Below are positions 1 to 9,622 of a stretch of 64,000 nucleotides of DNA, piece by piece. Under the pieces are notes generated by a model. That model was not told the origin of the DNA. It searched no databases and worked only from the letters and a program-made list of their open reading frames with translations. Within the stretch, counting starts at the first letter, position 1; every line of letters begins with the position of its first letter. The translations under genes were made by a program, and so were the position numbers. This DNA comes from Denitromonas iodatirespirans (GTDB lineage: Bacteria; Pseudomonadota; Gammaproteobacteria; Burkholderiales; Rhodocyclaceae). The DNA lies in NCBI RefSeq assembly GCF_018524365.1, contig NZ_JAEKFT010000010.1:62001-126000 (forward strand). The letters run 5' to 3'.

Positions 1-812
1 TCTTCGACGCGGTGTACGAAGGCGCCAGGCACCTGGACGTTCCCCTCGAAGCGCTGATTTCGGAATACGCGGTCGGACAATACGAACTGACCATCCGCTA
101 TCGGGACCTCCTGCGCGCGGCGGACGACGTCATCATCGCAAAACGCCTCGTCCGCGCCGTGGCCCGCCGCTTCGGCTTCGAGGCCTGCTTCATGGCCAAG
201 CCCTTCGGCCAGCAGGCGGGCTCGGGCATGCACTTGCACCTGTCGCTCGCCGACGGGACGGGCGAGAACCTGTTCGGCGATCGCGCGGACGGAACGCTGA
301 GTCCGCTCATGCTGCAGGCCATCGGCGGCATCCGCCACACCATTGCGGAAACGATGCTGATCCTCGCCCCCCATCTGAATTCCTGGCGACGCTTCGCCTC
401 CGTGCTCTACTCGCCCGCCTCGGACACCTGGGGCATCGAAAACCGCACCGTCGCGCTGCGCGTCCCCGAAACGCCGGGAAGTGCGCGCCATTTCGAGCAT
501 CGCGTCGCCGGCGTCGACGCCAATCCCTATCTGGTCGCCGCGGTCACCCTCGCGGGAGCGCTCAAGGGCATCGAGGACCACCTCGACCCTGGCCCCGCCG
601 CGGAAGGCAACAGCTATGGCAACACGCGCGCAGCCCACCTGCCCCGAAGCTGGCTGGACGCGATCGATCGCCTGGACGACTCCGAATTCGTCCGCCAGGT
701 GCTGGGCGAATCCTTGCACCAGGGTTTTGTCGCGATCAAACGCGCCGAATGGCAGCGGTTGGCGATCGATGTTTCGGAAGCGGAATGGGACTTGTATGGC
801 TTCGTCATCTGA
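1..812 (+). CDS. Glutamine synthetase family protein, C-terminal part (5' end outside window)
   Basis: The reading frame is open from the first bases, so the gene starts upstream of the window. About 269 C-terminal residues are visible. They carry the catalytic-domain signatures of class I/III glutamine synthetases: GSGMHLHLSL (ATP/metal site), NRTVALRVP (substrate Arg region) and the R-x-A-G-x-D-A-N-P-Y-L block. Members of this family ligate ammonia or an amine such as putrescine or ethanolamine to glutamate. The N-terminal half needed to separate a true GlnA from a gamma-glutamylpolyamine synthetase (PuuA-like) is missing. A strong terminator lies 130 bases downstream, so the gene ends its transcription unit. 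Confidence 0.88.
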   Translation, partial: FDAVYEGARHLDVPLEALISEYAVGQYELTIRYRDLLRAADDVIIAKRLVRAVARRFGFEACFMAKPFGQQAGSGMHLHLSLADGTGENLFGDRADGTLSPLMLQAIGGIRHTIAETMLILAPHLNSWRRFASVLYSPASDTWGIENRTVALRVPETPGSARHFEHRVAGVDANPYLVAAVTLAGALKGIEDHLDPGPAAEGNSYGNTRAAHLPRSWLDAIDRLDDSEFVRQVLGESLHQGFVAIKRAEWQRLAIDVSEAEWDLYGFVI

Positions 813-941
813 GAGCTTGTGAAGGAGCAATTCACTCTCGGCCCCCAGGCTTGCATGACTGTGGAGAGGTGGCCGCGGATTCGAGCCGGAAGATGACGAG
901 AATGACGGCTGTCGATGACGGTCACGAGCCGCGGAGATCAT

Positions 942-975
942 GCCCCGCCGAGAACGACTCGGCGGGGCGTCTTTC
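942..975 (+). terminator. Rho-independent terminator after the glutamine synthetase family gene
   Basis: A perfect 11-bp stem (942-952 with 958-968, GCCCCGCCGAG / CTCGGCGGGGC) with a 5-base loop is followed by the T-rich run GTCTTTCTT. Confidence 0.85.
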
Positions 976-1066
976 TTGCTGGGTGGCGGAAAAGGCCTAC
1001 TCACATCCGGGAGTCAGTCTTGCCTGAAGCGAACCGGCCAGTTGCCTCTCGCCGCCCCCTTGTATG

Positions 1067-2083
1067 TCAGAAGGTATGGCGAAGGCCTGCCGCCAGCGAG
1101 GTGGAGGCAGCCCCATCATCGGTGGCGAGCACGCCACGCGCGGCGTTGTCGTCGTTGGTGGTACGGTTTGCCATCACATAGACGGTGGTTCGCTTCGACA
1201 ACCCATAGGTGTAGGCAAGCGACAACGACGTCGAGTCGTTGTCAGCATTTTCGTCGTCGCTTAGACGGCCAATGTCAGCATGAATCTTGCCCTTTCCGAC
1301 CGGAACGACCACGCCGAGATAAGCAACCTGTGCATCCACTACGCCGTTCTCCTTGGCGGTTTGGTAGCTTGCAGACAGCTTCGCCACACCAAAATCCATT
1401 GTGCCGCCCAGATAGATCTCTTTCAGGTTGTCTTTGGCACGACGCGAGTTATGGTAGATCGCGCCCACGGTCACTGGCCCTGCCGCATAGGCGGCAGCCA
1501 CCCCCATCTTGTCGTCCTGCCCCCTGTCGTCGCCGCTCTCTGCCGTCTGAAAGGAGTAGATCGCTTCGGCAGAGAAAGCCCCCATTTTGGGAAGCTTATA
1601 AGTGATCGAGTTGTCCCAGCGGGCATCCGTCCCGGGCTGAATTGATGCTCCGGGGATCGAGTTGGTGAGAAATGCCTGGCTGTTGAAGGTAGCGCCGGGG
1701 ACTGCCTGAGAGAACTTGAGGGAATAGTTGTAACCGGGGGCGTATTGGCGCCCCAACCCCACGCTACCGAAATCGCCGCTCAAGCCAACCCAGGCCTGAC
1801 GATGAAATTGCCTTGTCGCCGATGCAGGGGCTCCGGTATCGATGGAAAATCCTTGTTCAAGGGCGAATTCGGCCTTCAAGCCACCACCGAGATCTTCCGA
1901 GCCCTTGAAACCGATCCGGGGGGCGGAGTACGGGCCGCTGACCACACCGTTGAAGGTCGTATCCCCTGCCTTGCCGTAGCCAATGCCGGCATCGACGATG
2001 CCATAGATCTTGACGTTCGATTGTGCAAACACCGGGGCCACCACAAGGCTGGCGGCGGCCGCAACGAGTAGTTTCTTTTTCAT
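1067..2083 (-). CDS. Outer-membrane general porin (betaproteobacterial trimeric type)
   Basis: The 338-residue precursor starts at the ATG at 2083, preceded by AGAGG. The longer frame upstream has no ribosome site. Residues 1-20 are a signal peptide (MKKKLLVAAAASL..., cleavage after VFAQ). The mature protein begins SNVKIYGIVDAGIGYG, the usual first strand of Gram-negative porins of the OmpC/Omp32 group, and ends with a terminal phenylalanine (GLRHTF), the BAM recognition signature. It should form 16-stranded trimers that let small hydrophilic solutes into the periplasm. The TctC-type binding proteins next door suggest that anionic carboxylates are among them; this is inference. It is a stand-alone gene. 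Confidence 0.9.
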   Translation of the reverse strand: MKKKLLVAAAASLVVAPVFAQSNVKIYGIVDAGIGYGKAGDTTFNGVVSGPYSAPRIGFKGSEDLGGGLKAEFALEQGFSIDTGAPASATRQFHRQAWVGLSGDFGSVGLGRQYAPGYNYSLKFSQAVPGATFNSQAFLTNSIPGASIQPGTDARWDNSITYKLPKMGAFSAEAIYSFQTAESGDDRGQDDKMGVAAAYAAGPVTVGAIYHNSRRAKDNLKEIYLGGTMDFGVAKLSASYQTAKENGVVDAQVAYLGVVVPVGKGKIHADIGRLSDDENADNDSTSLSLAYTYGLSKRTTVYVMANRTTNDDNAARGVLATDDGAASTSLAAGLRHTF

Positions 2084-2596
2084 CTCTATTCCTCTTTTGA
2101 TCAGGTCTTGAGTCACTGGTGCTGGCTCCTTGTGCCCTCTCACTCACGAGGCGGCGCACAGAGCCTTTGGCGTGAAATTCATAAAATTCGGATCTGTCTC
2201 CTCCCCTCTGACGTGTTGGCATTGCTAAAGAAGGTCGTTCCGGCCCCTCAGCGGCTATCCCTCCCGGAAGGGAAGGTTCATCGCGGTAGGAAAAAGGCCC
2301 CAGAGACGGTCATGCCCAGCCATGAAGATCGAACGGCATCCGTTCAGCACCGGGCTCTCGCTTGACAACACGCCCTCGCCCACACGAAGGGCTTTCTCCT
2401 GGCAGCCATCAGCCACTTCCGAGCGCGCTCCCTTCGAGATGGGCGGGGAAAACGGCAACACGGAGCCCTGGCAGCTTCCCGCGGAGCGCGGGCTGCCAAC
2501 GTGTTCTTCAAATTTGGGGTACGACGACGTGAGGCCTAGACGCCCTCTGGACCAAAAGGGAACGCCGACGCGAAACGCGCCGACGTGATCAGTGGA
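2084..2596. other. Intergenic region between porin and tctC copy 1
   Basis: No frame here has coding character, a ribosome site or recognisable protein similarity. It should hold the porin promoter next to 2084, but I see no clear -35/-10 pair. Confidence 0.5.
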
Positions 2597-3589
2597 TCAG
2601 TTGGTCGTGATATGAGCAGCCTTGATGACCTTGGCCCAGCGATCGATCTCGCCGCGCACATACTGGTCGTAGGCCTCAGGCGTACTGGCGCTGATCATGA
2701 GCCCCTCCGGCTGCACCCGGTTGCGGAACGCTTCGCTCTGCGCCGCTTTCTTGGCCGCCGCATTGAGCTTGGCGATCACCTCGGGCGGTGTTCCCGCCGG
2801 GGCGTAGATGCCATACCAGCTATCCGCGACATAGCCCGCAAGACCCGATTCGGCCATCGTCGGCAGCTCGGGATGTGCCGGCGAGCGCTCTGCCGTGGTC
2901 ACCGCAATCGCCCTCAGCTTGCCGCTCTCGACGAAGCCTCCCACGGCCGCAGCAGTACCGAACATCATGTCGACCTGCCCACCCAGCAGATCCGTCAGTG
3001 CGGGGCCCGCCCCCTTGTACGGCACATGGATCATGTCGATCTTGGCCAGATGCTTGAACAACTCGCCGGCCAGATGCGCCGAGGTGCCGTTCCCCTGCGA
3101 GGCAAAAGTCAGCGCACCAGGCTTGGCCGTCGCAGCCGCGACAATATCCTTCACCGATTTGTACGGACTGTCCGGACGAACGACCAGCACGTTGGGAGAG
3201 CGCGCGATCAGCATCACCGGCGCAAAGTCCTGGTCCGTGTTGTACGGTAGCTTGGCCATCAGGCTCGGATTGACCGCATGCGCGATCGTCGAGACCACCA
3301 GCGTGTAACCATCCGGATCGGCCTTGGCCACCGTGTCGGTGCCGATCACCGTGCTTGCACCCGGCTTGTTCTCGATGACCACCGGCTGGCCAAGCTCCTT
3401 GGACATCTCGGCACCGAGGGTGCGAGCCACCAGGTCGGTGCCGCCGCCGGGCGAAAACGGCACCACGATGCGAATCGGTTTATCGGGGAAGGCTGCCTGC
3501 GCCGAGGGCAGCATCACCCCAAGCGTAGTCACTGCAACTGCAGCCAGACGCAGGCTGCCCATCAACGTGGAAATAAGGGTAGATCGCAT
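2597..3589 (-). CDS. tctC: TctC-type (Bug family) periplasmic solute-binding protein, copy 1
   Basis: 330 residues from the ATG at 3589, which has AGGAGA upstream. There is a signal peptide (residues 1 to about 32, ending SAQA), then FPDKPIRIVVPFSPGGGTD, the typical first strand and ligand loop of Bug proteins. These capture carboxylates in the periplasm for a TctA/TctB permease; here the only TctAB pair is at 7518-9500. The protein is nearly identical (about 88% by eye over the mature part) to the protein at 18144-19136. Both genes also share their promoter and operator layout, so one is a recent duplicate of the other. It has its own promoter and probably forms a single-gene unit. Confidence 0.93.
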   Translation of the reverse strand: MRSTLISTLMGSLRLAAVAVTTLGVMLPSAQAAFPDKPIRIVVPFSPGGGTDLVARTLGAEMSKELGQPVVIENKPGASTVIGTDTVAKADPDGYTLVVSTIAHAVNPSLMAKLPYNTDQDFAPVMLIARSPNVLVVRPDSPYKSVKDIVAAATAKPGALTFASQGNGTSAHLAGELFKHLAKIDMIHVPYKGAGPALTDLLGGQVDMMFGTAAAVGGFVESGKLRAIAVTTAERSPAHPELPTMAESGLAGYVADSWYGIYAPAGTPPEVIAKLNAAAKKAAQSEAFRNRVQPEGLMISASTPEAYDQYVRGEIDRWAKVIKAAHITTN

Positions 3590-3671
3590 GGTTGTCTCCT
3601 GATTTGCGATGTTGATCTCGTCCCACCGACCGATTTTTTTACCGGCGGCTTCGCTCTTGTTTTGCAAGTCC

Positions 3672-3725
3672 AATGTATGCCATCACACATCATGAAACAC
3701 CCTCGCAATTCCATTCAGTGGAATT
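3672..3725 (-). promoter_or_regulatory. Promoter of tctC copy 1 with IclR-type operator
   Basis: On the minus strand the palindrome AATTCCA-TTCAG-TGGAATT (3707-3725) lies 7 bases upstream of a -35-like TGTTTC (3694-3699), which is 16 bases from a -10-like TACATT (3672-3677). The same geometry, base for base in spacing, is repeated before the second tctC gene. An operator directly upstream of -35 is the position expected for an activator. The rest of the 3590-4034 gap shows no gene. Confidence 0.65.
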
Positions 3726-4034
3726 CACCGAACCCAAGCCCCGACGTACTCGGCACGAAAACGGATATATCGGGCAGCACGCCAAATCGATGGTCAGCGA
3801 AGAACCTCGGTTGCGAATGCGCCGGGCATGAAGACCGGCATCGTCCCCGGAGATACGCGGATGCTGGACGCCGCGTCGATTGACCGACCCAGATCGAACC
3901 GGCGCCGAAGACATCGCCGGCCGCCATATCCCCTACCGAACTTTCGGGGGGCCGGATATCCGGCTCTACCTTGGGGCAGGTATCGTCCACTTCTCCGTAC
4001 CACAGTCCCCCCGAGAGGCCGGACGCTACCGATT

Positions 4035-4478
4035 TCAGTGAAGCACGAGCACCGGAAGCCGGGTCTTGGAGATCAATCTTTTTGCATGAGATCCAAAAAC
4101 AAGCTCCCCGAGCGCCCCTCGTCCATGAGTAATGACCACGATCATGTCGCAGCCGAGCCGTTTGGCTTCTTCGGCGATCGTGCTATCGACCATATACGCG
4201 GTCACGGCAACGCCGGAAAAGTCGACGTCGGCCGCCTTGGCCCGGGCTTCGAACTGTCCGAGTAGTGACTGGGCGTGCATCTCGTTGCCGCTCTGATGCG
4301 CCTGAATTCGCTCCGAAAAAGTCTCGGCATCACGACTCGTGACCGCCAACGGAAGATCGGGCTCGACCACGAGTCCGGTAATGCGGGCCCCCAATTGCCG
4401 GGCCAGTTCAATACTGTCTTCCATCGCCCGCTTGGATAACGCCGATCCATCGATCGGTACCAACAGATGCTTGTACAT
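4035..4478 (-). CDS. Universal stress protein, UspA family (copy 1)
   Basis: 147 residues. The ATG at 4478 is preceded by GGAGG, so the slightly longer frame is not used. The N-terminus HLLVPIDGSALSKRAM and C-terminal ITHGRGALGELVFGS match the Usp fold. The nucleotide-binding motif G-x2-G-x9-G-S is complete except that the first Gly is Ile, so ATP binding is likely but not certain. It ends the leftward run of genes after the chemoreceptor. Usp proteins are cytoplasmic and linked to starvation and respiratory stress; no specific partner can be read from the sequence. Confidence 0.9.
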   Translation of the reverse strand: MYKHLLVPIDGSALSKRAMEDSIELARQLGARITGLVVEPDLPLAVTSRDAETFSERIQAHQSGNEMHAQSLLGQFEARAKAADVDFSGVAVTAYMVDSTIAEEAKRLGCDMIVVITHGRGALGELVFGSHAKRLISKTRLPVLVLH

Positions 4479-4581
4479 AGTCAGAACCTCCATTCAGTGC
4501 ACTAAACGCTCACCACGATTCATGAGCCAACCAGGGCGACTCCCTGTCGAGAGCGGAAATCAATGCCGGTGTGATCTATGG

Positions 4582-6282
4582 CTACCCACGCCCGGCAACG
4601 TGAAAATGCGCCACGCAACCCGCCAGTTTCTCCGCCAACGCGCGCAACTCGCCAGCAGCGACTGCCACGTCCTGTACCGCGCCCGAGTTTTCCGCAGCCA
4701 TCCGGGCGACGCTCTCGACGCGGCGTGAGACGTCATTGGCACCCGTCGCCTGTGCCCGCAACCCCAAGTCAAGCTCGTCGATGAAACCGACCACTTTGCT
4801 CGAGGCTTGCTGGGCACGATGCACCACGTCAGTGGCCTGCCGGGATCTCACCGTCCCTTCGGCGACGGTCGCGACGGCGGTTTCCATTCGCGTCGCCATC
4901 GCACCCGAACCCGTGCGAATCGAAGCCACCAGATCAGTGATCTCCCTGGCGGCTTTTCCCGTCTTTTCGGCCAGACTGCGCACCTCATCGGCAACGACCG
5001 CGAAACCACGGCCATGCTCCCCAGCGCGCGCCGCCTCGATAGCCGCGTTGAGCGCCAGCAGATTCGTCTGTTCGGCCACCTCACGGATCATGTCGACCAT
5101 GCCGGCAATGGCCCCGATCCGCCCGTCGAGCGACCGCGTTTCGACATGAGCCTCTTTCACGGTCTTCACGATGGAGTCGATCTCCCGACCGACCTGATGA
5201 ATGGCATCAACGCCATCGGAGGACAATTCGCCCGATTCGACGCAGACCTGCCGCGCATCGCCCGCGAGCGTCGACACCCTGCCGATACTCACCGAGATAT
5301 CCTCCAAGGCACTGGCAATATCCGCGGAGGTCTCGGCCTGCGAATCGCAACGTTTGCCAACGGCTTCTGACGAACGGGCAAGCTCACTGGCGGCTTCGTT
5401 GATACGGCGCACCGAACACTGGATTTCGACGATGACCGCGGTCAATGCACTGGCCATCCGCCCCATGCCCGCCTCCACCTGAGCCACCTCGTCAGAACCT
5501 ACGACGACGGGCGCGACGCTCAGGTCGCCATTCCCGACCCGCGCCACCACGCTGGACAATCGGCGCATGGAACCGACGATCGACCGGGTCACGAGCCAAC
5601 TGATCACGATCGCCAGCACCAAGGCACTCAGGGTCGCGCCAATCAACAGCTTCAGTGCCTGGTCGGCAGACTGGCCGATGCCTTCGATCCGAGAACGACT
5701 GCGCTCGGCAGCCACTGTCAGATAGGCATCCAGCGCCTGCTGCGCAAGCTGCAGCGCGGGTGCCACATCCTCAGAAAGAAGCAACCGGGCCGTGGACAAC
5801 CCGCTCGGTTCCGTCAAGAGCCCACGGACCTCCACGAGCGTCGCCAAAGCGTCGGCATATTTCGATTTGAACAGCCCGAAAGTCCTGATCTCCTCCGCAT
5901 CGGCACCGTCTCCGACCTGAGCGGCTTCAATCACCTTGGAGGCCCGCTGGACCATCTCGACGGACGCATCGACCGCCCTCAGGACCCGCGTGGCACCATC
6001 GATGGTCTCTGCGGTGCTCATGGAAGCGACCGCCAAGCGAATTCGCGTTGCCCCCTCGCTCAACTCGGTCGCGGCTTCGGCCTGCGACAGATACACGTCT
6101 TCAATGAAACGGGCATGGCCCTTGATGCCATGGAGCAGAACATACAAGCCCCCGCCGAGCGCCATCAGCAGGCAAACCAGGCAGCCGAACCCGAGCACCA
6201 GCCGCTGGCCGATACGCAAGCGCCCCGGCAAAAAACGCCGCCACCGCCCCAAGTGATGGACCGGCCGTTCAACAGGACGCAT
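4582..6282 (-). CDS. Methyl-accepting chemotaxis protein
   Basis: 566 residues from the ATG at 6282, with GGGAGG 7 bases upstream; a GTG two codons earlier is too close to that site. Order: transmembrane helix about 29-51, periplasmic four-helix-type sensor about 52-210, second helix about 213-233, HAMP about 234-290, then the cytoplasmic signalling domain with the invariant hairpin [20 protein letters not shown] and [15 protein letters not shown]. No C-terminal CheR-docking pentapeptide is visible. It starts 12 bases after the stop of the Usp gene at 6295 and is probably co-transcribed with it. Its place at the end of the transport/catabolic block suggests taxis towards the transported compound, which is inference. 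Confidence 0.93.
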   Translation of the reverse strand: MRPVERPVHHLGRWRRFLPGRLRIGQRLVLGFGCLVCLLMALGGGLYVLLHGIKGHARFIEDVYLSQAEAATELSEGATRIRLAVASMSTAETIDGATRVLRAVDASVEMVQRASKVIEAAQVGDGADAEEIRTFGLFKSKYADALATLVEVRGLLTEPSGLSTARLLLSEDVAPALQLAQQALDAYLTVAAERSRSRIEGIGQSADQALKLLIGATLSALVLAIVISWLVTRSIVGSMRRLSSVVARVGNGDLSVAPVVVGSDEVAQVEAGMGRMASALTAVIVEIQCSVRRINEAASELARSSEAVGKRCDSQAETSADIASALEDISVSIGRVSTLAGDARQVCVESGELSSDGVDAIHQVGREIDSIVKTVKEAHVETRSLDGRIGAIAGMVDMIREVAEQTNLLALNAAIEAARAGEHGRGFAVVADEVRSLAEKTGKAAREITDLVASIRTGSGAMATRMETAVATVAEGTVRSRQATDVVHRAQQASSKVVGFIDELDLGLRAQATGANDVSRRVESVARMAAENSGAVQDVAVAAGELRALAEKLAGCVAHFHVAGRG

Positions 6283-6294
6283 CGCCACGCCTCC

Positions 6295-6720
6295 CTACTT
6301 CACCAACGTGACAGGCACGGACGAGTGCTGCAGCACCTCCTCAGCGATTGAGCCGAGCAAGACCTGCATCAATCCCGTCCGGCCATGCGTCCCCATGACG
6401 ATCTTGTCGAACCCCTTCTCTTCGGCGTAGCGCAAAATGGTGTCGGCCACATGCCCCACGGCGATATGCACCTGGCACGGCACGCCGGCCGCATCCAACG
6501 CTGCGCGCGCCCCCTCCAGGGCGGCAAAGCCTTCTTCACGGTAGTAGTCTTCCAGCGTGTCATGCTCGACGAACATGCGTACATGACCGGACTCGACGGG
6601 AATCTGCACATTGAGCAGGTGCACCTCGATCTGTGCAGACTGGCGATGCAGCTTGAGCACGTGAGCGATCGCCTTTTCGCCAAAAGCCGACCCATCAACT
6701 GGCACCAGAATCTTCAGCAT
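6295..6720 (-). CDS. Universal stress protein, UspA family (copy 2)
   Basis: 141 residues with AAGGAG before the ATG. It begins MLKILVPVDGSAFGEKAI and carries the complete ATP-binding motif G-T-H-G-x9-G-S (GTHGRTGLMQVLLGS), followed by the hydrophobic C-terminal strand VPVTLVK. Unlike the first Usp gene, the nucleotide site is intact. It lies between terC and the chemoreceptor with gaps of 12 bases on both sides, so the three are likely one transcript. Confidence 0.92.
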   Translation of the reverse strand: MLKILVPVDGSAFGEKAIAHVLKLHRQSAQIEVHLLNVQIPVESGHVRMFVEHDTLEDYYREEGFAALEGARAALDAAGVPCQVHIAVGHVADTILRYAEEKGFDKIVMGTHGRTGLMQVLLGSIAEEVLQHSSVPVTLVK

Positions 6721-6732
6721 GGAAATGCTCCT

Positions 6733-7473
6733 TCAATGATTGGACGTCGAGCTTTCGCCCGCCGCCAGGTCCACCAGGGGCGGCTCTTCTGCGCGCCCCC
6801 TGCCGGCGGCCAACAACCGCCCGATCACAACCACAAGCACAGCCCCGGCTGCGGCCGTGAGGTAGTGCAACCAGCTCGGCGCCCCTTCGAGATACGGTTG
6901 CACCACCACGTCGGAAACGATCATGCCGCCGGCGATCCACCCCAGCAACGCTGCCCCGCCGGTAATGACCATGGGAAAACGGTCCATCAGCCGCAGCACC
7001 AGCTTGCTGCCCCAGACGATGATCGGAATGCTCACCACGATGCCGAAGATGACCAGATTCAGGTCTCCCTTGGCTGCACCCGCCACGGCAATCACGTTGT
7101 CGAGGCTCATCACCGCATCGGCCACGATGATGGTCTTGATCGCCCCGAACAGCGTCGTGCCGCCGTGAACATTCGCGTGCCCATCGTCGTCTTCGGGCTG
7201 CAACAACTTGACGCCGATCCACAGCAGCAGCAGCCCGCCGACCACTTTCAGGAAGGGAAGCGCCAGCAGTTGCAGGGCGAAGAAGATCAACACCACACGC
7301 AAGAGGATCGCCCCCGCAACGCCCCACGCGATGCCCTGGCTGCGCTGCTTCGGGGGCAGCTTCCGGCACGCCAGGGCGATCACCACCGCGTTGTCCCCCC
7401 CCAACAGGATGTCGATGGCGATGATCTGGAGCACCGAGATCCAGAACGACGACTCCATCAAGAACTCAGGCAT
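6733..7473 (-). CDS. TerC family integral membrane protein (YjbE-like)
   Basis: 246 residues, start at 7473 with AGGAGAGGG upstream. About seven transmembrane helices. Both family hallmarks are present: the intramembrane motif LLGGDNAVVIALA near residues 22-34 and the second repeat MSLDNVIAVAGAAKG near 120. The acidic and Asn residues in these motifs are thought to bind divalent metal, and YjbE/Alx members export manganese. The tellurite link in the family name does not apply here. Its place behind tctA is odd for a catabolic operon and may reflect read-through. Confidence 0.88.
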   Translation of the reverse strand: MPEFLMESSFWISVLQIIAIDILLGGDNAVVIALACRKLPPKQRSQGIAWGVAGAILLRVVLIFFALQLLALPFLKVVGGLLLLWIGVKLLQPEDDDGHANVHGGTTLFGAIKTIIVADAVMSLDNVIAVAGAAKGDLNLVIFGIVVSIPIIVWGSKLVLRLMDRFPMVITGGAALLGWIAGGMIVSDVVVQPYLEGAPSWLHYLTAAAGAVLVVVIGRLLAAGRGRAEEPPLVDLAAGESSTSNH

Positions 7474-7517
7474 TTCCCTCTCCTTTCACGTTCATCCTCC
7501 AAACTTTCTGAGCGGCT

Positions 7518-9023
7518 TCACTCTTCCTCACGGAAAGCCTCCTCACGTTTCTTGCGAATGGCTGGCGAGATCACCACGACCAGCGCGATCACTGCGATCA
7601 CGAGCATCGTTCCGCTGATCGGACGCTCGATGAACACCATCGGGTCGCCCCGCGACAGCAACAGGGCTCTGCGCAGGTATTCCTCCATCATCGGTCCCAG
7701 GATGAAGCCGAGCATCAGCGGCGCCGGTTCGCAGTCGAGCTTGCGGAACATGTAACCCACCAGGCCGAACGAGGCCATCAGATAGACGTCGAACGCGTTG
7801 TTGGAGAGGCTGAACACGCCGATCGCGCAGAACACCAGGATGGCCGGGAACAGCAGGTGGTAGGGCACCGAGATCATCTTCACCCACAAGCCGATCAGGG
7901 GCAGATTGAGCACCAGCAGCATTGCGTTGCCGATCCACATGGACACGATCAGCCCCCAGAACAGGGCGGGCTGCTCGGTCATCACCGACGGTCCGGGCTG
8001 GATGCCCTGGATCATCATCGCGCCGATCATCAACGCCATGACAGGATTGGACGGAATGCCCAGCGTCAGCATCGGGATGAACGACGCCTGTGCGCCGGCG
8101 TTGTTGGCCGACTCGGGCGCCGCCACGCCTTCGATGGCGCCTTTGCCGAAGTTCTCCGAATTCGGCGAGATCTTCTTCTCAAGGGCGTAGGAGGCGAATG
8201 AGGAGAGCATCGCACCGCCGCCGGGCAGGATGCCGAGCACCGTCCCCATCCCCGTCCCCCGCAACACCGGACCGACCATGCGCCGGAGGTCCGCCCAGCT
8301 GGGCAGCAGGCCGGTGATTTTGCTCGCTGTCATCGTACGGGTCGTTTCGTGCTGCAGATTGGCGATGATCTCGCCGAGCCCGAACACCCCCATCGCCACC
8401 ACCACGAAGTTGATCCCGTCGGTGAGGTGGGGAGAATCGAAGGAATAGCGCGCCAGACCCGAGTTGATATCCGTCCCCACCATGCCGAGCAACAAGCCCA
8501 GCAAGATCATGCCGAGCGCGTGCAACAACGAGCCGCTGGCCAGAACGATGGATGCGACCAGGCCGAGCGTCATCAGCGAGAAGTACTCCGCCGGCCCGAA
8601 CTTCAGTGCAACCTCGGTCAGCGGCGGCGCCGCCAGCGCAATCAGGAAAGTGCAGATGGTGCCGGCGACGAAGGAGCCGATGGCGGCCACCGCGAGCGCC
8701 TTGCCCGCTTGCCCCTTGCGTGCCATCTGATACCCGTCGATGGCGGTCACCACCGACGAGGACTCGCCCGGCAGGTTCACCAGGATCGCGGTTGTCGAGC
8801 CACCGTACTGCGCGCCGTAGTAGATCCCCGCGAGCATGATCAGCGCCGAAGTCGGTGGCAGACCGAAAGTGATGGGCAGCAACATCGCGATGGTCGCCAC
8901 CGGACCGAGCCCGGGCAGCACACCGATCGCGGTGCCCAGGAATACCCCGATCAAACAATAGAGAAGGTTCGAGAGGCTCGCGGCCATTTCCAGGCCGAGC
9001 CCGAGATTCGCAAGAATTTCCAT
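7518..9023 (-). CDS. tctA: Tripartite tricarboxylate transporter, large membrane subunit TctA
   Basis: 501 residues, about 12 transmembrane helices. The conserved glycine-rich stretch GVLPGLGPVATIAMLLP (about 34-50) and IYYGAQYGGSTTAILVNLPGE are TctA signatures, with the mirrored ILPGGGAMLSSFASYALEK repeat in the second half. TctA is the ion-coupled permease that accepts substrate from a TctC protein. It lies 12 bases after tctB. Three tctC genes but only this one tctAB pair are present, so several binding proteins may share the permease. Confidence 0.95.
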   Translation of the reverse strand: MEILANLGLGLEMAASLSNLLYCLIGVFLGTAIGVLPGLGPVATIAMLLPITFGLPPTSALIMLAGIYYGAQYGGSTTAILVNLPGESSSVVTAIDGYQMARKGQAGKALAVAAIGSFVAGTICTFLIALAAPPLTEVALKFGPAEYFSLMTLGLVASIVLASGSLLHALGMILLGLLLGMVGTDINSGLARYSFDSPHLTDGINFVVVAMGVFGLGEIIANLQHETTRTMTASKITGLLPSWADLRRMVGPVLRGTGMGTVLGILPGGGAMLSSFASYALEKKISPNSENFGKGAIEGVAAPESANNAGAQASFIPMLTLGIPSNPVMALMIGAMMIQGIQPGPSVMTEQPALFWGLIVSMWIGNAMLLVLNLPLIGLWVKMISVPYHLLFPAILVFCAIGVFSLSNNAFDVYLMASFGLVGYMFRKLDCEPAPLMLGFILGPMMEEYLRRALLLSRGDPMVFIERPISGTMLVIAVIALVVVISPAIRKKREEAFREEE

Positions 9024-9035
9024 GATCTTTTCTCC

Positions 9036-9500
9036 TTAGCCGCCGAACCAGGTGCCGAACAAAGGCAGCGGGATGCCAAGCCCCTTGACGAAGACCAGCG
9101 AACAGAATGCGATCAGGCCGAACATGGCGGCCGTCGCCTTCCATTCGAAGCGAAACCGGCTGCTCGCCGACGCGCTGATCAGGATGAGTGCCGTCAGGGC
9201 AAGAACCAGACCCGCGGGCTTGATCAGATAGGCGAATGCCACCGTTGCGCCAACGATCAGCACAATGGGTTTCCAGGCAATCGCACCGATCGCCTCGCCC
9301 CGGCGAAACAGCGAGCGCCCCAGCGACGCGGCACCGAAGATCACCAGCAGTGCGCCCAGTACGGTAGGAAAGTAGCCCGGCCCCATGCGAGCGGCATCAC
9401 CCATGCCGTAGTCGCGGGCCAGCACCACGCCCAGCCCCCCGATGGTCAAGTAGAGGAGCCCGGCCCAGAAATCCTTGGGGCCCTTGATCAATCCGTTCAT
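9036..9500 (-). CDS. tctB: Tripartite tricarboxylate transporter, small membrane subunit TctB
   Basis: 154 residues, four predicted transmembrane helices. It begins with the usual short cytoplasmic lead and the helix DFWAGLLYLTIGGLGVVLA, and has the conserved GPGYFPTVLGALL loop of TctB proteins. It forms the membrane complex with TctA encoded immediately downstream. The 120-base gap to the thiolase gene upstream has no terminator that I can see. Confidence 0.93.
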   Translation of the reverse strand: MNGLIKGPKDFWAGLLYLTIGGLGVVLARDYGMGDAARMGPGYFPTVLGALLVIFGAASLGRSLFRRGEAIGAIAWKPIVLIVGATVAFAYLIKPAGLVLALTALILISASASSRFRFEWKATAAMFGLIAFCSLVFVKGLGIPLPLFGTWFGG

Positions 9501-9622
9501 CGTGTGTCTCCTTCCATCTATTTGTCGTCCGTCGGCGCGCGGAAAGGGTCGCCGACGGCGGGTTGTCGTCCCGTTTGTCCTTGGTCGGTCCCGTTCTCTG
9601 GCGAACGGCGCCTACTGCCCCC

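Noticed and set aside
2521-2596. Hairpin CGCG-AAA-CGCG after tctC copy 1 as terminator
   Set aside because: The stem is only 4-5 bp and no T run follows it closely.
9501-9622. Possible terminator hairpin between thiolase and tctB
   Set aside because: Short complementary GC stretches exist (GTCGGCG / CGCCGAC), but the arms are interrupted and no T run follows on the minus strand.
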